A DNA stretch of 64,000 nucleotides, taken from Diploptera punctata (Eukaryota > Arthropoda > Insecta > Blattodea > Blaberidae). The notes beneath the pieces are model-generated. The model was not told the origin of the DNA and did not search any database. It saw only the letters and a list, made by a program, of their open reading frames with translations. The stretch covers positions 691,001 to 755,000 of the forward strand of contig JASPKZ010000422.1 in NCBI GenBank assembly GCA_030220185.1, given 5' to 3'. Within the stretch, counting starts at the first letter, position 1. Every line of letters starts with the position of its first letter. Position numbers and translations under genes: made by a program. Shown piece after piece: positions 1 through 10,556 of this stretch.

Positions 1-69
1 GGAAGCATAGCATGAAAATGCTATGATTGTAGTGAAGGACCTGCCTTCGGACAGAATTACTATGGATGG
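1..69 (+). mobile_element. SINE A, 3' end fragment
   Basis: The sequence has the SINE A 3' end: AGCATAGCATGAAAATGCTA, then a GCAGAATTACTATGGATGG-type tail. The same end is seen in the complete copies at 8035 and 52825. The head lies beyond the window edge, or is lost. Confidence 0.8.
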
Positions 70-345
70 AGTTGTACGCCTTTTTTTAAATCTCTTAAGA
101 TTTTACGGCATGCTCTAGTACAACATTTAATAGTAGGAGAGATAATACTTCTCTTTGCTTTAAGCCATGGTGAATATGAAAACTGTTGCCTACCCGAAGC
201 TTAATATTTGTGACATTTAGACATATTCGAATAAGTCTAACTTTTTTGGAATACCTAAGTTCAGCAGGATACCATACCACTCTTCCTCTTAATTGAATCG
301 TATCGTCGTATATCTTTCTGAAGTCTATATGTTGTACTGTGCCAC
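70..345 (-). pseudogene. R1 (RTE-like LINE) reverse transcriptase fragment
   Basis: Read on the minus strand this aligns with the reverse transcriptase part of the R1 copy at 57.5-60.7 kb. It covers the stretch between the A motif (YVDF..AYDS) and the segment after LKQGDALSPLLF. Matching landmarks on the plus strand are GGCATGCTCTAGTACAA and CTCTTAATTGAATC. It is diverged, frameshifted and non-coding. The same R1 alignment resumes at 714, so about 370 bp have been inserted between the two pieces. Confidence 0.7.
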
Positions 346-713
346 TCTTCTTCTTCTTCTTCTCCTCCTCCTCCTCTTTGATTTAGATCCATGACATGTT
401 CCATCCAGAATTAAGATTCCCTCCATCTCTTTTTTGATCTTCCAGGTGCCTTCCCATCCTCTGCTATGCGTACAATTCTATGCGGGATATATGTTGTTTT
501 CATTCAAATCTTCTTTTTCCACCCATTTACCATCTGTCTTCTTATTTATTCGTTCTTAATTAGCTATTTCCTTGATTTACGTACAATCTTCCTCAGAATA
601 TTAATTTCATTTGTTTCTAAAGTTTGCTTTGTTTTAATAGTATATGTGCTTGTTTCGGAGGCATATCAATATTGGGCGTATCACTGTTTTATATCAGTGT
701 CATTACATTATAA
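346..713. other. Insertion splitting an R1 fragment
   Basis: This stretch starts with a (CTT)n(CTC)n run (about 347-380) and continues as T-rich sequence. Around 440 it contains CTTCCAGGTGCCTTCCCATCC, which resembles the minus-strand LINE 3' ends at 16.1 and 23.9 kb. It is probably a decayed LINE tail, but I cannot define its ends. Confidence 0.35.
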
Positions 714-772
714 TCCCATTTATTTCTAAAATCTGTCCTATACTTAAAAAAATATGATCTATTGTAGACGTG
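714..772 (-). pseudogene. R1 reverse transcriptase fragment, continuation
   Basis: CTAAAATCTGTCCTATAC..TGATCT.TTGTAGAC matches the segment at 58650-58690 of the full R1 copy, directly upstream in R1 of the 70-345 piece. Confidence 0.6.
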
Positions 773-1084
773 TATGGTATACCGTAATATGAAAGGTGTG
801 AGGCAATGTGAAATGTGTTGGAGAGTCGGGAGACGTTATGTAACCCGCACATGCCACCCCCTGGGGCAAATTGTGCCACTTTCCTGATAGAACTCAAGAA
901 TTCATGATCCGTGCTTAACTTACATTGAATACTTATTAAAACCTGGTTATTATTGAAAAAAGATAATAATTCATTGTAACTTAATTTTACTATTCAAAAA
1001 AATTTATTCTTCTTATCCCCTTCTTAGTTTTTTATTCTTTTTCATCCTAGTTATTAAACTTCGAGTTTAATATTTTGCATAACG
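773..1084. other. No recognisable gene
   Basis: AT-rich sequence without a convincing ORF or recognisable repeat. Confidence 0.5.
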
Positions 1085-1395
1085 ACCAGCCTCATGGGGT
1101 AGTGGTCAGCGTTCCTGACTACTGTTCATGAGGTCCCGGGTTCGATTCCCGGTCAAACCATAGGATTTTTTCCTTAAAGGAAATCATTCCTGTGCTTGCC
1201 CATGGTCTGGAATTTAGGTTAAGTTTAGGTTAAGAACTCTCCTGGCGCTTCATTATCATTTATCACCCATCATAACATCGGGGTAACGTAACTCCGCCTT
1301 CTAGGCGCCCCAACTTCAGAAGTGGGTTACAATTAAGCCAATGCCAGGAGAGTACTCCAGAAATGTCAAAATGACAAGCTGGGGCATTGAAAAAA
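1085..1395 (+). mobile_element. SINE B, complete or nearly so
   Basis: A tRNA-like head (about 1088-1162) has an A-box-like GGGGTAGTGGTCAGCG and a canonical B box, GGTTCGATTCCCGG. The body has CTCTCCTGGCGC...ATCATTTATCACC and a tail with CTTCAGAAGTGGGTTACAA and GGGGCATTGAAAAAAAAA. The same family is at 28540-28855 in the other orientation. The head does not fold as an intact tRNA and the body marks it as a SINE. I could not define a TSD. Confidence 0.8.
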
Positions 1396-2065
1396 AAACT
1401 CTCCGGTGATTCGTAGCCGCGCGGAATAATCTCTGCATATCCCCCTAATTTCGAGATAAGTGTCGGTTGTACAGTAAACAAACTTGCGTAAGATATTACT
1501 CCGCCGACTGTCTATTGAGTGGACCGTGGTGCTACCTTTAACCATGTGGCTGAATTTTGCAACAATGTATTTTACAGAAAATAAGACTGAATTCGACATA
1601 AGATGGTACCAATACTTAGGAACTTCCTACGGTTCTTATTTATCTATGACAAAAAAAATTATATAGGAGTCTTCTTAATTATATGTTTAAGCTTTTTCCA
1701 TGATGTCAACAGATAACTTATATTAATCAGTACAATGTCATTATGAGCTGAATTTATGCTCCATGCTGACTCACTTGTAAATTATGTTATTTTCATCACA
1801 TCCTCAATGGTTAATGTGGGGTATTTTTCACTAAACTGTTTGAAAATATTTCAAATAATTTGTTTCTCTCCGCTTTTCAAACGCTTTGCTTTTTAATGTT
1901 AAAAAAATTCTACAGAAATGTTGCTATTTTAAAACAATTGAATTTTAAACGCATTCTGCATTGCGCATGCGCAAATAAAAAACAATGCTTAAATAATCTA
2001 TTATAATTGTTAATTATATTTTAATATTCTCCCACATAACTTATATAGACATATTATATATATAA
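1396..2065. other. Mostly unique AT-rich stretch with one NRF-1-like palindrome
   Basis: No gene is recognisable. The perfect palindrome TGCGCATGCGCA at 1962-1973 matches the NRF-1 (ewg in flies) consensus YGCGCAYGCGCR. Whether it is used is unknown. Confidence 0.45.
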
Positions 2066-2770
2066 CAGGTTGATGCAAAAAAAAACACCGATAGCGGAAG
2101 TGAGGTAGTATATTGAGATATGTTGATCATTTTTAATAAGGTACCAATGTCCGGAAATGATTGTATGCCTCAAAATCAGTGTTAGTTCGAAGGTTTTGAA
2201 GACTCATTTCTTGACAACACCTCACAGGTATGGAATCTGAGATACGTGGCTTCACAACTGAATGTGACTGCAACACGACGGAGCTCCAGCTCACTTCCAT
2301 GCCAATGTGAGGAGACAATTGGATACAATGCATCCAGGTCGATGGATTGGCAGTGGGGGACCAGTCCCATAGCCTTCGAAATCAACTGATCTTAACCCTC
2401 TCGATTACTTTTTGTGGGACGACATAAAACAGTCTGTTTATCAGACTTCAGAAGAGTCACGTATGCATCTTATAGCCTGAATCCACGCTGCTGCAAGAGA
2501 ATTGAAACGAGGCCAGGCGTATTTGACGTGTGCGCCAATCACTACACCGTCTATGTACGCTCTGCAATGAGATGGGAGGTGGATATTTTGAAAACTTGAT
2601 GTGACTGTGACAGTACGAGTATTGTCAAATATTGAGTCTTGAAATCCATTAACGGAACTCTTGAGCAAGTAACTTCTCATAGCGTGAAAACATTGGTACC
2701 TTATTAAAAATGATCAACATATGTCAATATACTACCTCACCTCTGTTGTCGGTGTTTTTATGCAACATCC

Positions 2771-2772
<2 letters not shown>
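2066..2772 (-). mobile_element. Mariner-like DNA transposon, internally decayed, long terminal inverted repeats
   Basis: The ends form inverted repeats of about 82 bp. The left end starts CAGGTTGATGCA and the right end read in reverse starts CAGGATGTTGCA. Both share GTGAGGTAGTATATTGA and, at the inner end, TTAATAAGGTACCAATG. Inside, the plus strand reads RWIGSGGPVP, then STDLNPLDYFLWDDIKQSVY. This is the C-terminal catalytic region of a Tc1/mariner-type (DD34D-like) transposase, with stops and no N-terminal half. The right end abuts a (TG)n(TA)n microsatellite, which has probably erased the expected TA duplication. The strand is given as minus only by convention; the transposase remnant reads on plus. 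Confidence 0.8.
2338..2600 (+). pseudogene. Mariner-type transposase C-terminal remnant
   Basis: The plus-strand translation contains WIGSGGPVP, a stop where W is usual, then PSKSTDLNPLDYFLWDDIKQSVYQTSEES. The pattern SPDLxPLDYFLW is the signature around the last catalytic aspartate of mariner-like transposases. Downstream residues (ARELKRGQAYLTCAP) are out of frame with family expectation. It is too short and interrupted to be active, and sits wholly inside the inverted-repeat element 2066-2772. Confidence 0.7.
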
Positions 2773-2803
<31 letters not shown>

Positions 2804-2804
2804 T
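2771..2804. repeat. (TG)n(TA)n microsatellite
   Basis: Short TGTGTGTG then TATATA run directly abutting the mariner-like element. Confidence 0.9.
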
Positions 2805-3088
2805 ATTTCATTTTTTCGAGTGTTAGCGAACTACACGCTTAAAGATAAAAACATTATACATCTGGTTTATTTACATTACAACTGGCAGTTAGCTCGGAAG
2901 AGGTGTAGAGATAATATGTTTGAACCATCTTCTGTATTTAACAGAATGTAAGTGCTGGCATTTCCTCGATATCGCCTAGTAATACTGCGCCTGTAATTCT
3001 TTATAGAATTCTCCTTGATTTTGTCTGTCCTAAATTCCATGGGAAAGTTTATTGTTCCGCGGGACACGTACCAGAACGGTACGGTTTT

Positions 3089-3545
3089 ATATGTAAATTC
3101 GTCCTGTATAAGCCGGAAACCTTCATAACACGGAAACGGAATGGTTTATAAAGTACCAATAGCTAATTTTTACCTCAGTCAGACGGAAAATTATTCTTTA
3201 AGCACGTTCTAATTACAGTATTAATGACCATACGTGAAAATTCTGCATATGACGCTTCTGCATTATATCGTTTTACCTTCTTGGGTAGCTATTGTATTGC
3301 GAGGATACCTTGCTTATGTGACTGTCCTTATGTGTTGTGACTAAAACTAGGCAGCCTACCTTACTACAGCTATGGAGGAAACCTAAAAATGTGAATAATC
3401 TCTTTTTTTTATTTTTTATTCACTATATTTGTGGTGCAGATATTGTAGTACTCTAAATAATTTGGGAACCCTTTATAAAGGAAAACTGCAATTATGGAAA
3501 TATATTTAAGGAAGCGTCATGTTCCTTCATAGACAGGTTTTACTG
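3089..3545. mobile_element. Possible second Tigger/pogo-like remnant
   Basis: The left part contains TAAGCCGGAAACC and ACACGGAAACGG, like the subterminal part of the Tigger-like element at 4691. The right end reads ACAGGTTTTACTG followed by TA, the expected inverted terminus. The left terminus is badly decayed, so the boundaries are tentative. No transposase coding is visible. Confidence 0.4.
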
Positions 3546-4005
3546 TACATGTAAAAACTATTTTATACTAATTATACGTGATATTTTCATTTCAGAAAGG
3601 TCCTAAGACAGTCAATATTAAATATTTTTGTACGCTAGATTATTTCAAAATGAGGTTTTGCCTACACACTGGATCTACGATTCCTGATTATCAGAATGCT
3701 ATCCAATGTTTTATTTTGTTATTCTATATTCCTCACTTATTGCCCCTTTTTTTTTCATTTTTTTCAAATGATTAAGGTGCCTTTCTATAATGACACGTCG
3801 ATGTTGTTTTCATTTTTTCTTACTTCTAATTGAAGAATATTCACGGAGATACTCTAGTCTGTGGTGAAATGGTGACAAACAAGAAATAATGATAATAAAA
3901 TTCGTGATAAAATTCCGTTGAGGTGTTAGTCTAAGTGTTAAAAATTATAATAATATCCAAGTACAGTGCCTGCATAGTAACTGAAGAGTAACATACAACC
4001 TTCTG

Positions 4006-4035
4006 CTGAGGATGGGACTGGTCCCGAAAGGCCTA
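4006..4035 (+). ncRNA. Hammerhead-ribozyme-like core
   Basis: CTGAGGA (fits CUGANGA), then a GGGAC/GTCCC stem with a 2-nt loop, then GAAA, then the self-complementary GGCC followed by TA. This is the order expected for a type I hammerhead with a very short stem III, as reported for Penelope-like elements. It lies directly beside the 3' tail of an R1 fragment. I could not show a convincing stem I, and no activity is claimed. Confidence 0.4.
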
Positions 4036-4690
4036 ACTAACTAACTAACTAATTCACTGGCACTATCGAACCCGTAGGTTCATCCCTATCCTGAGCTAAT
4101 GTTTTCCAATAATTCTCTTATAATCTACTTCCCTCAAATCATAGCTAATGCTATTCTCCCACCTCATTCCTGGTATGCCAACTGGACATTTTCCCTCTGG
4201 TTTTCCTACAAGAAGCTTCCATGCACCTCTTTCATTCCCCATTCGTGCCACATGTCCTGCCCATCGCAGTCTACAAGACTTAACTGTTCTCATTATATCT
4301 GGCTTCCTACAAAGACCATGTAGTTCACTGTTATTAGTCTTCTCCATTCGCCTGTCTGTTCATCTCTCTTTGGTCCAAACATTTTTCTAAGAACTTTATT
4401 CTCAAATACTCGCAATCTCCTTTCCTCCCTTAAAACAACAGTCCATGTTTCGCATCCATATAATATAACTGGTGGAATAATAGCTTAATTTTTAGTTTAA
4501 TGTTTTTCGAAAGGAGTTTGGACATCAAGAGTCCCTGTAAAGCATAATAGCATGCATTTCAAGAATTGAGCCTACGTTTAATTTCTTTGTGCATCTTATT
4601 CCTATTTATGATTATTGTTCCTAGGTATTTGAATTCAGCCACTTTCTCAAAATTTCCCTCATTTATCATTAACTGTCCATTTCCGTTATA

Positions 4691-5816
4691 CAGTAAAACT
4701 TATTTAATCCGGAACGTGAATAATGCGGAAACTTGTCCAATGTGAACAAATGTATTGGTCCCATCAAAATATTATTAATTCTACGTGTATTTATTTTGTA
4801 CAAAAAGGAATCTGTCCAACGCGGAAACGGAAGGATATTTCTACATAATTCATGAAAAAGTTTATAAGGCGGAAAGATAGAGAAATAAATTAATTTACAC
4901 ACCATTTAATTCCCGTTAAGCGAATTAACAGTAGTGGTGATTCCTGCCGCCGGGTAAAGGCGAGTTTCTACCTGTATTTGGAATTTTCTTTCGGCCTCAC
5001 TGCACACTCGTCTTGCAAAATACAGGTTGGTTTAGCACATATTTGGCGTATGACACCTGTCTTACAAATATCCAGTGTTCTGTAAAATATTAAATTAGTC
5101 TAAGATCTGAGACCGATTGTGTACGTATCTTTCACAGGTAGCGTTCTGCATTTACGATACGGAATAGAGATGGCTAAATCGTATGTATCATTGTCATTAA
5201 CGAAAAAGTTAGAGTGATTGGAAATAAAGAAAAACAAACTCTCAGTACGCGAAATAATGACTACATTTAAATGTGGAAAATCCAAGTTTATGAGATTTTA
5301 AAACACACAGAAAAAGTAATAAATGAATTGATGCAAGGAAATGGTCAAATGAAGAGAGGAGAAAAAAATCTCCAAATTTCCGGACCGATACTCCAAAGTC
5401 AAGCCCTAGCTGTTGATATATCCCTAGGGAATAACGATTTGAAGGCATATTCAGGTTAGTTGTGGACAGTATTAAAAGACGACACAATGTAGTGTAGAAT
5501 GAAATTTGCGGGGAATCAAAGGATGTGGACGAAAGTACAGTTAGTGAGCGGAAACCGAAACTGCATACTTTAATTTCAGGATACGCGCCTAAGAGACATT
5601 TTTAATCCTGACGAAACGGGACTGTATTTTTTGCGCGTTGTCGTCGAAGTGCTGGTACGGCAGCGGAACTACAATTAATCCAAGGTCCTTAAAAAGACAT
5701 GTACGGTGCTCTATAATCTCAGATTGCGTAATATTTTTTATATTTTTATATTGCGGAATGTTGTCTAATGTGGAAAAAAATACTCCCATGTGATTCCGCT
5801 TTGAACAAGTTTACTG
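4691..5816 (+). mobile_element. Tigger/pogo-like DNA transposon (Tc1/mariner superfamily), internally deleted
   Basis: The element is 1126 bp, flanked by TA at 4689-4690 and 5817-5818. The left terminus reads CAGTAAAACTTATTT..CCGGAA and the right terminus in reverse reads CAGTAAACTTGTTCAAAGCGGAA, imperfect inverted repeats of the pogo/Tigger type. Coding remnants match a CENP-B-type transposase. The R1 sequence either side is continuous when the element and one TA are removed, so insertion is directly demonstrated. Autonomous relatives are about 2.5 kb, so more than half is missing. Confidence 0.85.
5225..5690 (+). pseudogene. CENP-B/Tigger-type transposase remnant
   Basis: Plus-strand reading frames give a helix-turn-helix-like LSVREIMTTFKCGKSKFMRF, then INELMQGNGQMKRGEKNL and ISGPILQSQALAVDISLGN. 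The last matches the ISGPxLxxKAxxFA segment of the second CENP-B/Tc5-type DNA-binding domain. Further on, IFNPDETGLYF corresponds to the NADETGLFW block holding the first catalytic aspartate of the DDE domain. Several frame changes and stops separate these blocks, and the rest of the catalytic domain is gone. In an active element the protein would bind the terminal repeats and cut and paste at TA. Confidence 0.75.
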
Positions 5817-5925
5817 TACAATGTATTTGTATGTGTGACCATATATTTAGTTTTATTGATATTTACTTCCAGTCCCAATTTCTTAGTGTTACTCAATAGT
5901 GTGTGCATGTTGGCTTTAGCCTACG

Positions 5926-6620
5926 ATGTTTTAATATTTTAACAGTTGAGACTGAATAAAAGGTATATCATTTTAGAATTTCGTATTATAATTTTTAAAT
6001 GAGTAGCTATTAGAATTCGGATGTAGCGGAATTCGGTTAAGAACATTGAAACTGAGTTTTTGCATCACTCTAATTATATTGCTGTATTGCCTCTATTGCT
6101 ATTTACTATCAAATGACAATTATTTCAGTCATGTGAAATTTAAAATTAGGAGAAGAAATATATAAAAATGGCTCTTTACTTGCATCGATATCTTAGTTAC
6201 AGTAATAGCAAGTATAGGACCTAGAAGTATGATTTTGACTAGTTATCATTCTGGTTAGACATTTACTTTTGAAAGTACCGTAGAATTCATAGAAATAATA
6301 TTTTGCAATATTAGTTATTCAGTCGGGCATGTGATGTGCAGTCAAGGCCAACTGTTATTCTTTTTGCCACATGTAATTATTTGAAAGGTTGCTCTGATCA
6401 CAGCTCTAACGATAATAATCCGCTCTAATGGTTGGTCGTATTCCCGAGAGAGTGCAGTACTGAGCGTTTAATTATTACGATGCTAATAATTTAGCCATAA
6501 CAGCTGATATACATTATACATTTTTTAAATTCCATTTTTCTTTATTAATTTTTAATATGGCATATTATGAAACCTATTTGATCATACATTATACAAAAAA
6601 AATCGTAATGTAAATGTAAT
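5926..6620. other. AT-rich, no recognisable gene
   Basis: I see no coding or structured repeat in this stretch. Confidence 0.5.
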
Positions 6621-6624
6621 TTAA

Positions 6625-6725
6625 GAGGGCACCGCCATAACGTGGTTGGTTAAGGCAGTAAGCTGCATGCCGGAAGCTCGGGGGTAACACGTTATGTCCG
6701 AGGGAGGTACAAAGTCCGAAACAGC
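6625..6725 (+). mobile_element. Possible decayed tRNA-headed SINE
   Basis: GTGGTTGGTTAAGGCAGTAAGC resembles a tRNA A-box region. The stretch is locally GC-rich against its surroundings, but the B box is not clear. Confidence 0.3.
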
Positions 6726-6812
6726 TGTACTAATTTATATATTAATAAATGTGAAAATCACATAAAACTTTAAGTTTTATTTTTATTTAATTAAATAGGA
6801 ATTACTATGGAT

Positions 6813-6863
6813 GGATATATATATATATATATATATATATAGTGTGTGTGTGTGTGTGTGTGT
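6813..6863. repeat. (AT)n(GT)n microsatellite
   Basis: ATATAT run followed by GTGTGT run. Confidence 0.95.
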
Positions 6864-7107
6864 TATACAACATTTTTTTTTACAAATGCGCGGCATGATA
6901 GTTGTAAAGAGCTAAAAAAGCTGATTGAATTGATTGCTTCTGTCATTGGCAAGTGGAAATTTATGGCAAGCGGGAAGATACATTTTCAAATATACAATAG
7001 TACCATTAATACATTTAAGGTACTATTTTTTTTAATTGTTTAAATGTGGTTAAAGATTTTAGGTATTTCGGAATGAATTCCATCATCAACAGCTGCTGAC
7101 TGTTTAC

Positions 7108-7108
<1 letters not shown>

Positions 7109-7167
<59 letters not shown>

Positions 7168-7175
7168 TTTGTGTG
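7109..7175. repeat. (AT)n(GT)n microsatellite
   Basis: Same composite structure as the one at 6813; about 250 bp of unrelated sequence lies between. Confidence 0.95.
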
Positions 7176-7490
7176 TGACATTTTGTGTGGCATGTACTTG
7201 CAAATGCTACAATGTAAATAGTTTCCAAGAAAGATCACAGCAGCATGTATTCAAAATATTACTTTCGCCATGAATAAAAACAATATCCTAACAGGTAAAA
7301 AGAAATGAGCTTCTGTTCACAAAACCCAACAACACAAAATTCAATACAGACAAAATAAATCTGTTTATAATGCCATGGCTCAAAATCCTTCCCTCCGGCA
7401 TCTGAATGAATTGGAGGAAATTGATGCAGATCAGTGAAAGGAGAATAACCGGCGCAACTGTTCGACACAGTTCGCTGTTAATTAGTCATA
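7176..7490. other. No recognisable gene
   Basis: The 69-codon minus-strand frame at 7259-7468 has no recognisable features. Confidence 0.45.
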
Positions 7491-7496
7491 ATTTAG

Positions 7497-7665
7497 TGCG
7501 TCCCAATGTGGCTAAATGTTCTAGGGTTTTCTGCCTAGGCACAGAACTACCATACCCGCTCCGGTTAGAATCCTGAAGGGAAAATAATTTTGTCGTGGAA
7601 TTGCGGCCAGCGTATGGGACTGTGATCACAGAACGCTCCTACGCATCATGAGGAATTTGGAGATC
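7497..7665 (+). mobile_element. SINE E, 5' part, diverged
   Basis: GTGGCTAAATGTTCTAGGG..GCACAGAACTACC and TCGTGGAATTGCGGCCAGCGT parallel the head and first third of SINE E at 48304. The middle and 3' end are absent. Confidence 0.55.
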
Positions 7666-7669
7666 TATG

Positions 7670-8023
7670 GTTGCACGGGGTTTAAAGGGGTATATATAGT
7701 ATTATTACTAGTGCTCTGAGGCTCCATGAATATAATGAATGTTATACATAAACTGCTACCATATAGCTCCACGCTCGGGGTTTGAGTAAGCTCTAATATA
7801 AATACGTAAATATAATAGATGTAAAGATTATAGCGTAAATAAGTGTCCATCAATATGGCCTAACATAATATATCGCGTATCTAATGAGAAGCAAAAGCAA
7901 AATAGAATAACCATATAAATTCTATCAGAGTATCTGTGGCTGGGTCCAAATTTTCACGGACGTATTTCACTACTCTAAGTTGGCAAACTACTAGACACAA
8001 ATAATTATAATTCATCAACCATG
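7670..8023. other. AT-rich unique stretch
   Basis: No gene or repeat recognised. Confidence 0.4.
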
Positions 8024-8034
8024 TACAATAAATA

Positions 8035-8368
8035 TCCACCGCTGTGGTCTCGAGGTAGCGTGCTGCCTTGTCACTCAGCGGGCCCGGGTTTGATTCCCGG
8101 TCGGGACAGGATCCTGGGTGAGATTTTTTCGGGTTTTTTCTCACACGTAAGACAAATGTCAGGACGCTTAGGGCCCAACGGTCCCCGAAAATCATCCGCC
8201 ATCATCATCATCATCCTTATCATTATCATCACCGTCCTTCACGGTGTGGAAAGCAAGGGGTAGCTACCACACCTATAATTCCCTAGTAAAGCTGCAAAGT
8301 ATAGCATGAAAATGCTATGATTGCAGTGAAAGACCTGCCCTCAGGCAGAATTACTATGGATGGATGGA
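8035..8368 (+). mobile_element. SINE A, complete copy with perfect 11-bp target-site duplication
   Basis: A tRNA-like head has GTGGTCTCGAGGTAGCGTGC and a B box GGTTTGATTCCCGG. The body has GACAAATGTCAGGA and a CATCATCATCATCC run. The 3' end has TAGCATGAAAATGCTATGA and finishes ACTATGGATGGATGG. The copy is flanked by TACAATAAATA at 8024-8034 and 8369-8379. The duplication and tandem tail indicate LINE-mediated retroposition. Confidence 0.93.
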
Positions 8369-8539
8369 TACAATAAATAATCTAAGCTGAGCAAATAATC
8401 CTTTATAATCATGAGTCTTAAACGGAGATCCTTAAACTATTGTACTGAGCTTTGCTACACTGAGGTTCTACAGTAGTCTTTAGAACTTTAATAAATAATA
8501 TAATGTAATAACAATATAACGATTCATACCAAGATCATT

Positions 8540-8890
8540 CAATTTATTCTGCATTCGTTCCTAAATAAACCTCGGTTCCTCCACGCAAACTCTATTATCC
8601 TGGAAGCCGGAAGAAACCATACCCGGCGATGTTCGCCGTAACGTAACTTAAACCGAGAAGAGAAGGTTGTCGGTCGGCCAGACGCTGGTAACGAACTGAC
8701 CCCGATCCTTCCGTGTCGCGGGACTATATTACGTGCGGCGCATCCACTGCACCAGCGCACGTAAAGAAAGGAAAGGGAGAGGAAAGGGCGAGTTCAGGCA
8801 GGAAGGCACAGATGTACACGTACTATATCGGTGGAGTAGAGTCATATCGTAGGGACAACACACAGATATCTTTAGCACGGTGCATGGTAA
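8540..8890 (+). promoter_or_regulatory. CpG-rich exon-like patch ending in a strong splice donor
   Basis: Compared with its surroundings this stretch is clearly richer in G, C and CpG (GTCGGTCGGCCAGACGC, GTGTCGCGGGAC, TTACGTGCGGCGCATCC). It contains no known repeat of the window. It ends in GCATG followed by GTAAGT at 8887-8892, a consensus 5' splice site. It could be a promoter plus first exon of a plus-strand gene. The open frame 8713-8910 begins at GTG and is not convincing as a protein. This is inference. Confidence 0.3.
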
Positions 8891-8899
8891 GTAGAGTTT

Positions 8900-10360
8900 T
8901 CAAGTTTTAAAAACTTGGATATCGGAAAGTTGACCACATGCCAGCTCTTGTATTACTGTTCACTTCTAAGATTGATAAATGCTAGTATTTGACCAAACAG
9001 TCGAAGTTCTTTGTGCCCTGTAATAGTAATATTTGTACGTTAATTATATATTGTAAACATAATTAAATCAATAATGAGCCTTAATATCAAATCAACTCAG
9101 AAGAACGTAAGGGGATGAAATGAGATTGCTAATATCTTCAGCATGTTACACTATTTTTGATCATAAACGGTATGTTGATACCCGAGAAGAATTAAGCATC
9201 GCAATCACCAATGAAAGCATCAATATTTTCCGAGATATCTGGTACGGGTACATATTATCATGAATTCCCTATAACCCATTTTTATCAGTAAGCTTCGCGG
9301 GTTTGTCGCAAAACCAGATTCGAGAAATATTGCGTGGTTCGGAAGGAGTTCAAATATCTGGCATTCAATCGTAAGGGGCGGTACAGTAGAGTGAATGTAA
9401 ATAGTGGAACATAACATTCATGATTAATGACCGCACTGCTACCAAGTTCTAATAGATTTCACAATAAACAACTGCAGTATACATACAGCCGGCCGGCGCA
9501 ATTCTTCTCCTGGTGTACCTTTTCTGCGACTGACCTGCATGACAACGAACTCCTCATACAAACACAGCGCTCCTATATAAACAACACATTGGTTCATAAA
9601 CCATAGTGTTCATGTAACCTGTTTGTACCTTTGACTGACGTCATTAATGTATACCAGGAGAAAGTACACGATCCAATATAATTCCGGTTACAAAACCACG
9701 TAGCCTATTTATCAGGCTACCTCTAAGACCTTACACACCTAACCGGGAAAGGGATCTTGGAAGCCCGAAGAAGCGACTGAGAGACAGCTCACCTGTGGCG
9801 TATCAGGCTTGATTAATGATAACAAATAGATTAAGATATAAGTGTATAAATCAGAATGAACCCTGTAATCCTGGAGAACAAAGAAGACGAGGTCAACATT
9901 TATGCTGGATTGATACTAAAATACTCAACTAGACTGGGAAACAGAAATTAGATATCTACCGCGTAAGGTAGACATGGATGGCAGGACCTGCCAAGGCTTA
10001 GTGCCATTGTAGATAAATTAATTTTTACAGAAAATAAATAAAAAATCCTTTTAATTTTCATGATATGACTCGCCACTTTAATGCATGCCGTTTTTATCAA
10101 AACACTAAACCTATATTATTAATTTCTTCCAAAAAACAGTAAGTGTGAATTCATAAAAAAAATAGATAATAATTAAAATGGCTACTCGGGAATTCCATAA
10201 TTCGAGTTTCCTATGTTAACAATTAACTTACAACATCTGTTGATATTTTCCCGTAAGACCTTTGTTAACAGATTTGTATGACTTAGGACATTAAACTAGG
10301 CAAGGGATATTTGTTTTGAACGAATTACTATTATTATATTATTATTAATGCTATGAGGTG
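8900..10360. other. Unique-looking stretch without recognisable gene
   Basis: No extended ORF, tRNA-like head or terminal repeat is seen. A short GC-rich run CAGCCGGCCGGCGC lies near 9486. Confidence 0.4.
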
Positions 10361-10363
10361 TAG

Positions 10364-10556
10364 GAAAACCAGAGGGAAAACGCCCAGTTGGTAAACCAAA
10401 TATGAGGGGGGAGAATAGCATTAAACATGATTTTAGGGAAGTAGATTATACAGAGAATGATTGGAAAACATTAGCTCAGGATAGGGCTGTATGAAGAGCT
10501 TGTGTCCGCGCGGCCATGAACCTACGGGTTCGATAATGCTAATGAGTTAGTTAGTT
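10364..10556 (+). mobile_element. R1 LINE 3' end
   Basis: Plus-strand copy of the R1 C-terminus (KPEGKRPVGKP..) and terminal CATGAACCTACGGGTTCGAT, followed by a TTAG tandem tail. It is 5'-truncated, with the open frame broken by a TGA at the usual W. Confidence 0.88.

Larger units (their letters stand above)
4036..5925 (-). mobile_element. R1 LINE fragment (3' end) split by a Tigger-like element
   Basis: Minus-strand R1 sequence runs from the TTAG-repeat tail (4036-4054) into the C-terminal RT region up to 4690, then resumes at 5819-5925. Its C-terminal piece (RLRWAGHVARMGNERGAWKL, about 4260) is recognisable. About 27 bp are missing after GTAGGTTCAT relative to the full copy at 57.5 kb. The gap 4691-5816 is exactly a transposon with TA duplications, so the two halves were one fragment before that insertion. 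The copy is 5'-truncated at about 5925. Confidence 0.85.

Noticed and set aside
8035..8110. Functional tRNA genes at SINE heads (also 1088, 26800, 48304, 53035)
   Set aside because: B boxes are good, but no cloverleaf or acceptor stem closes and each is fused to a SINE body.
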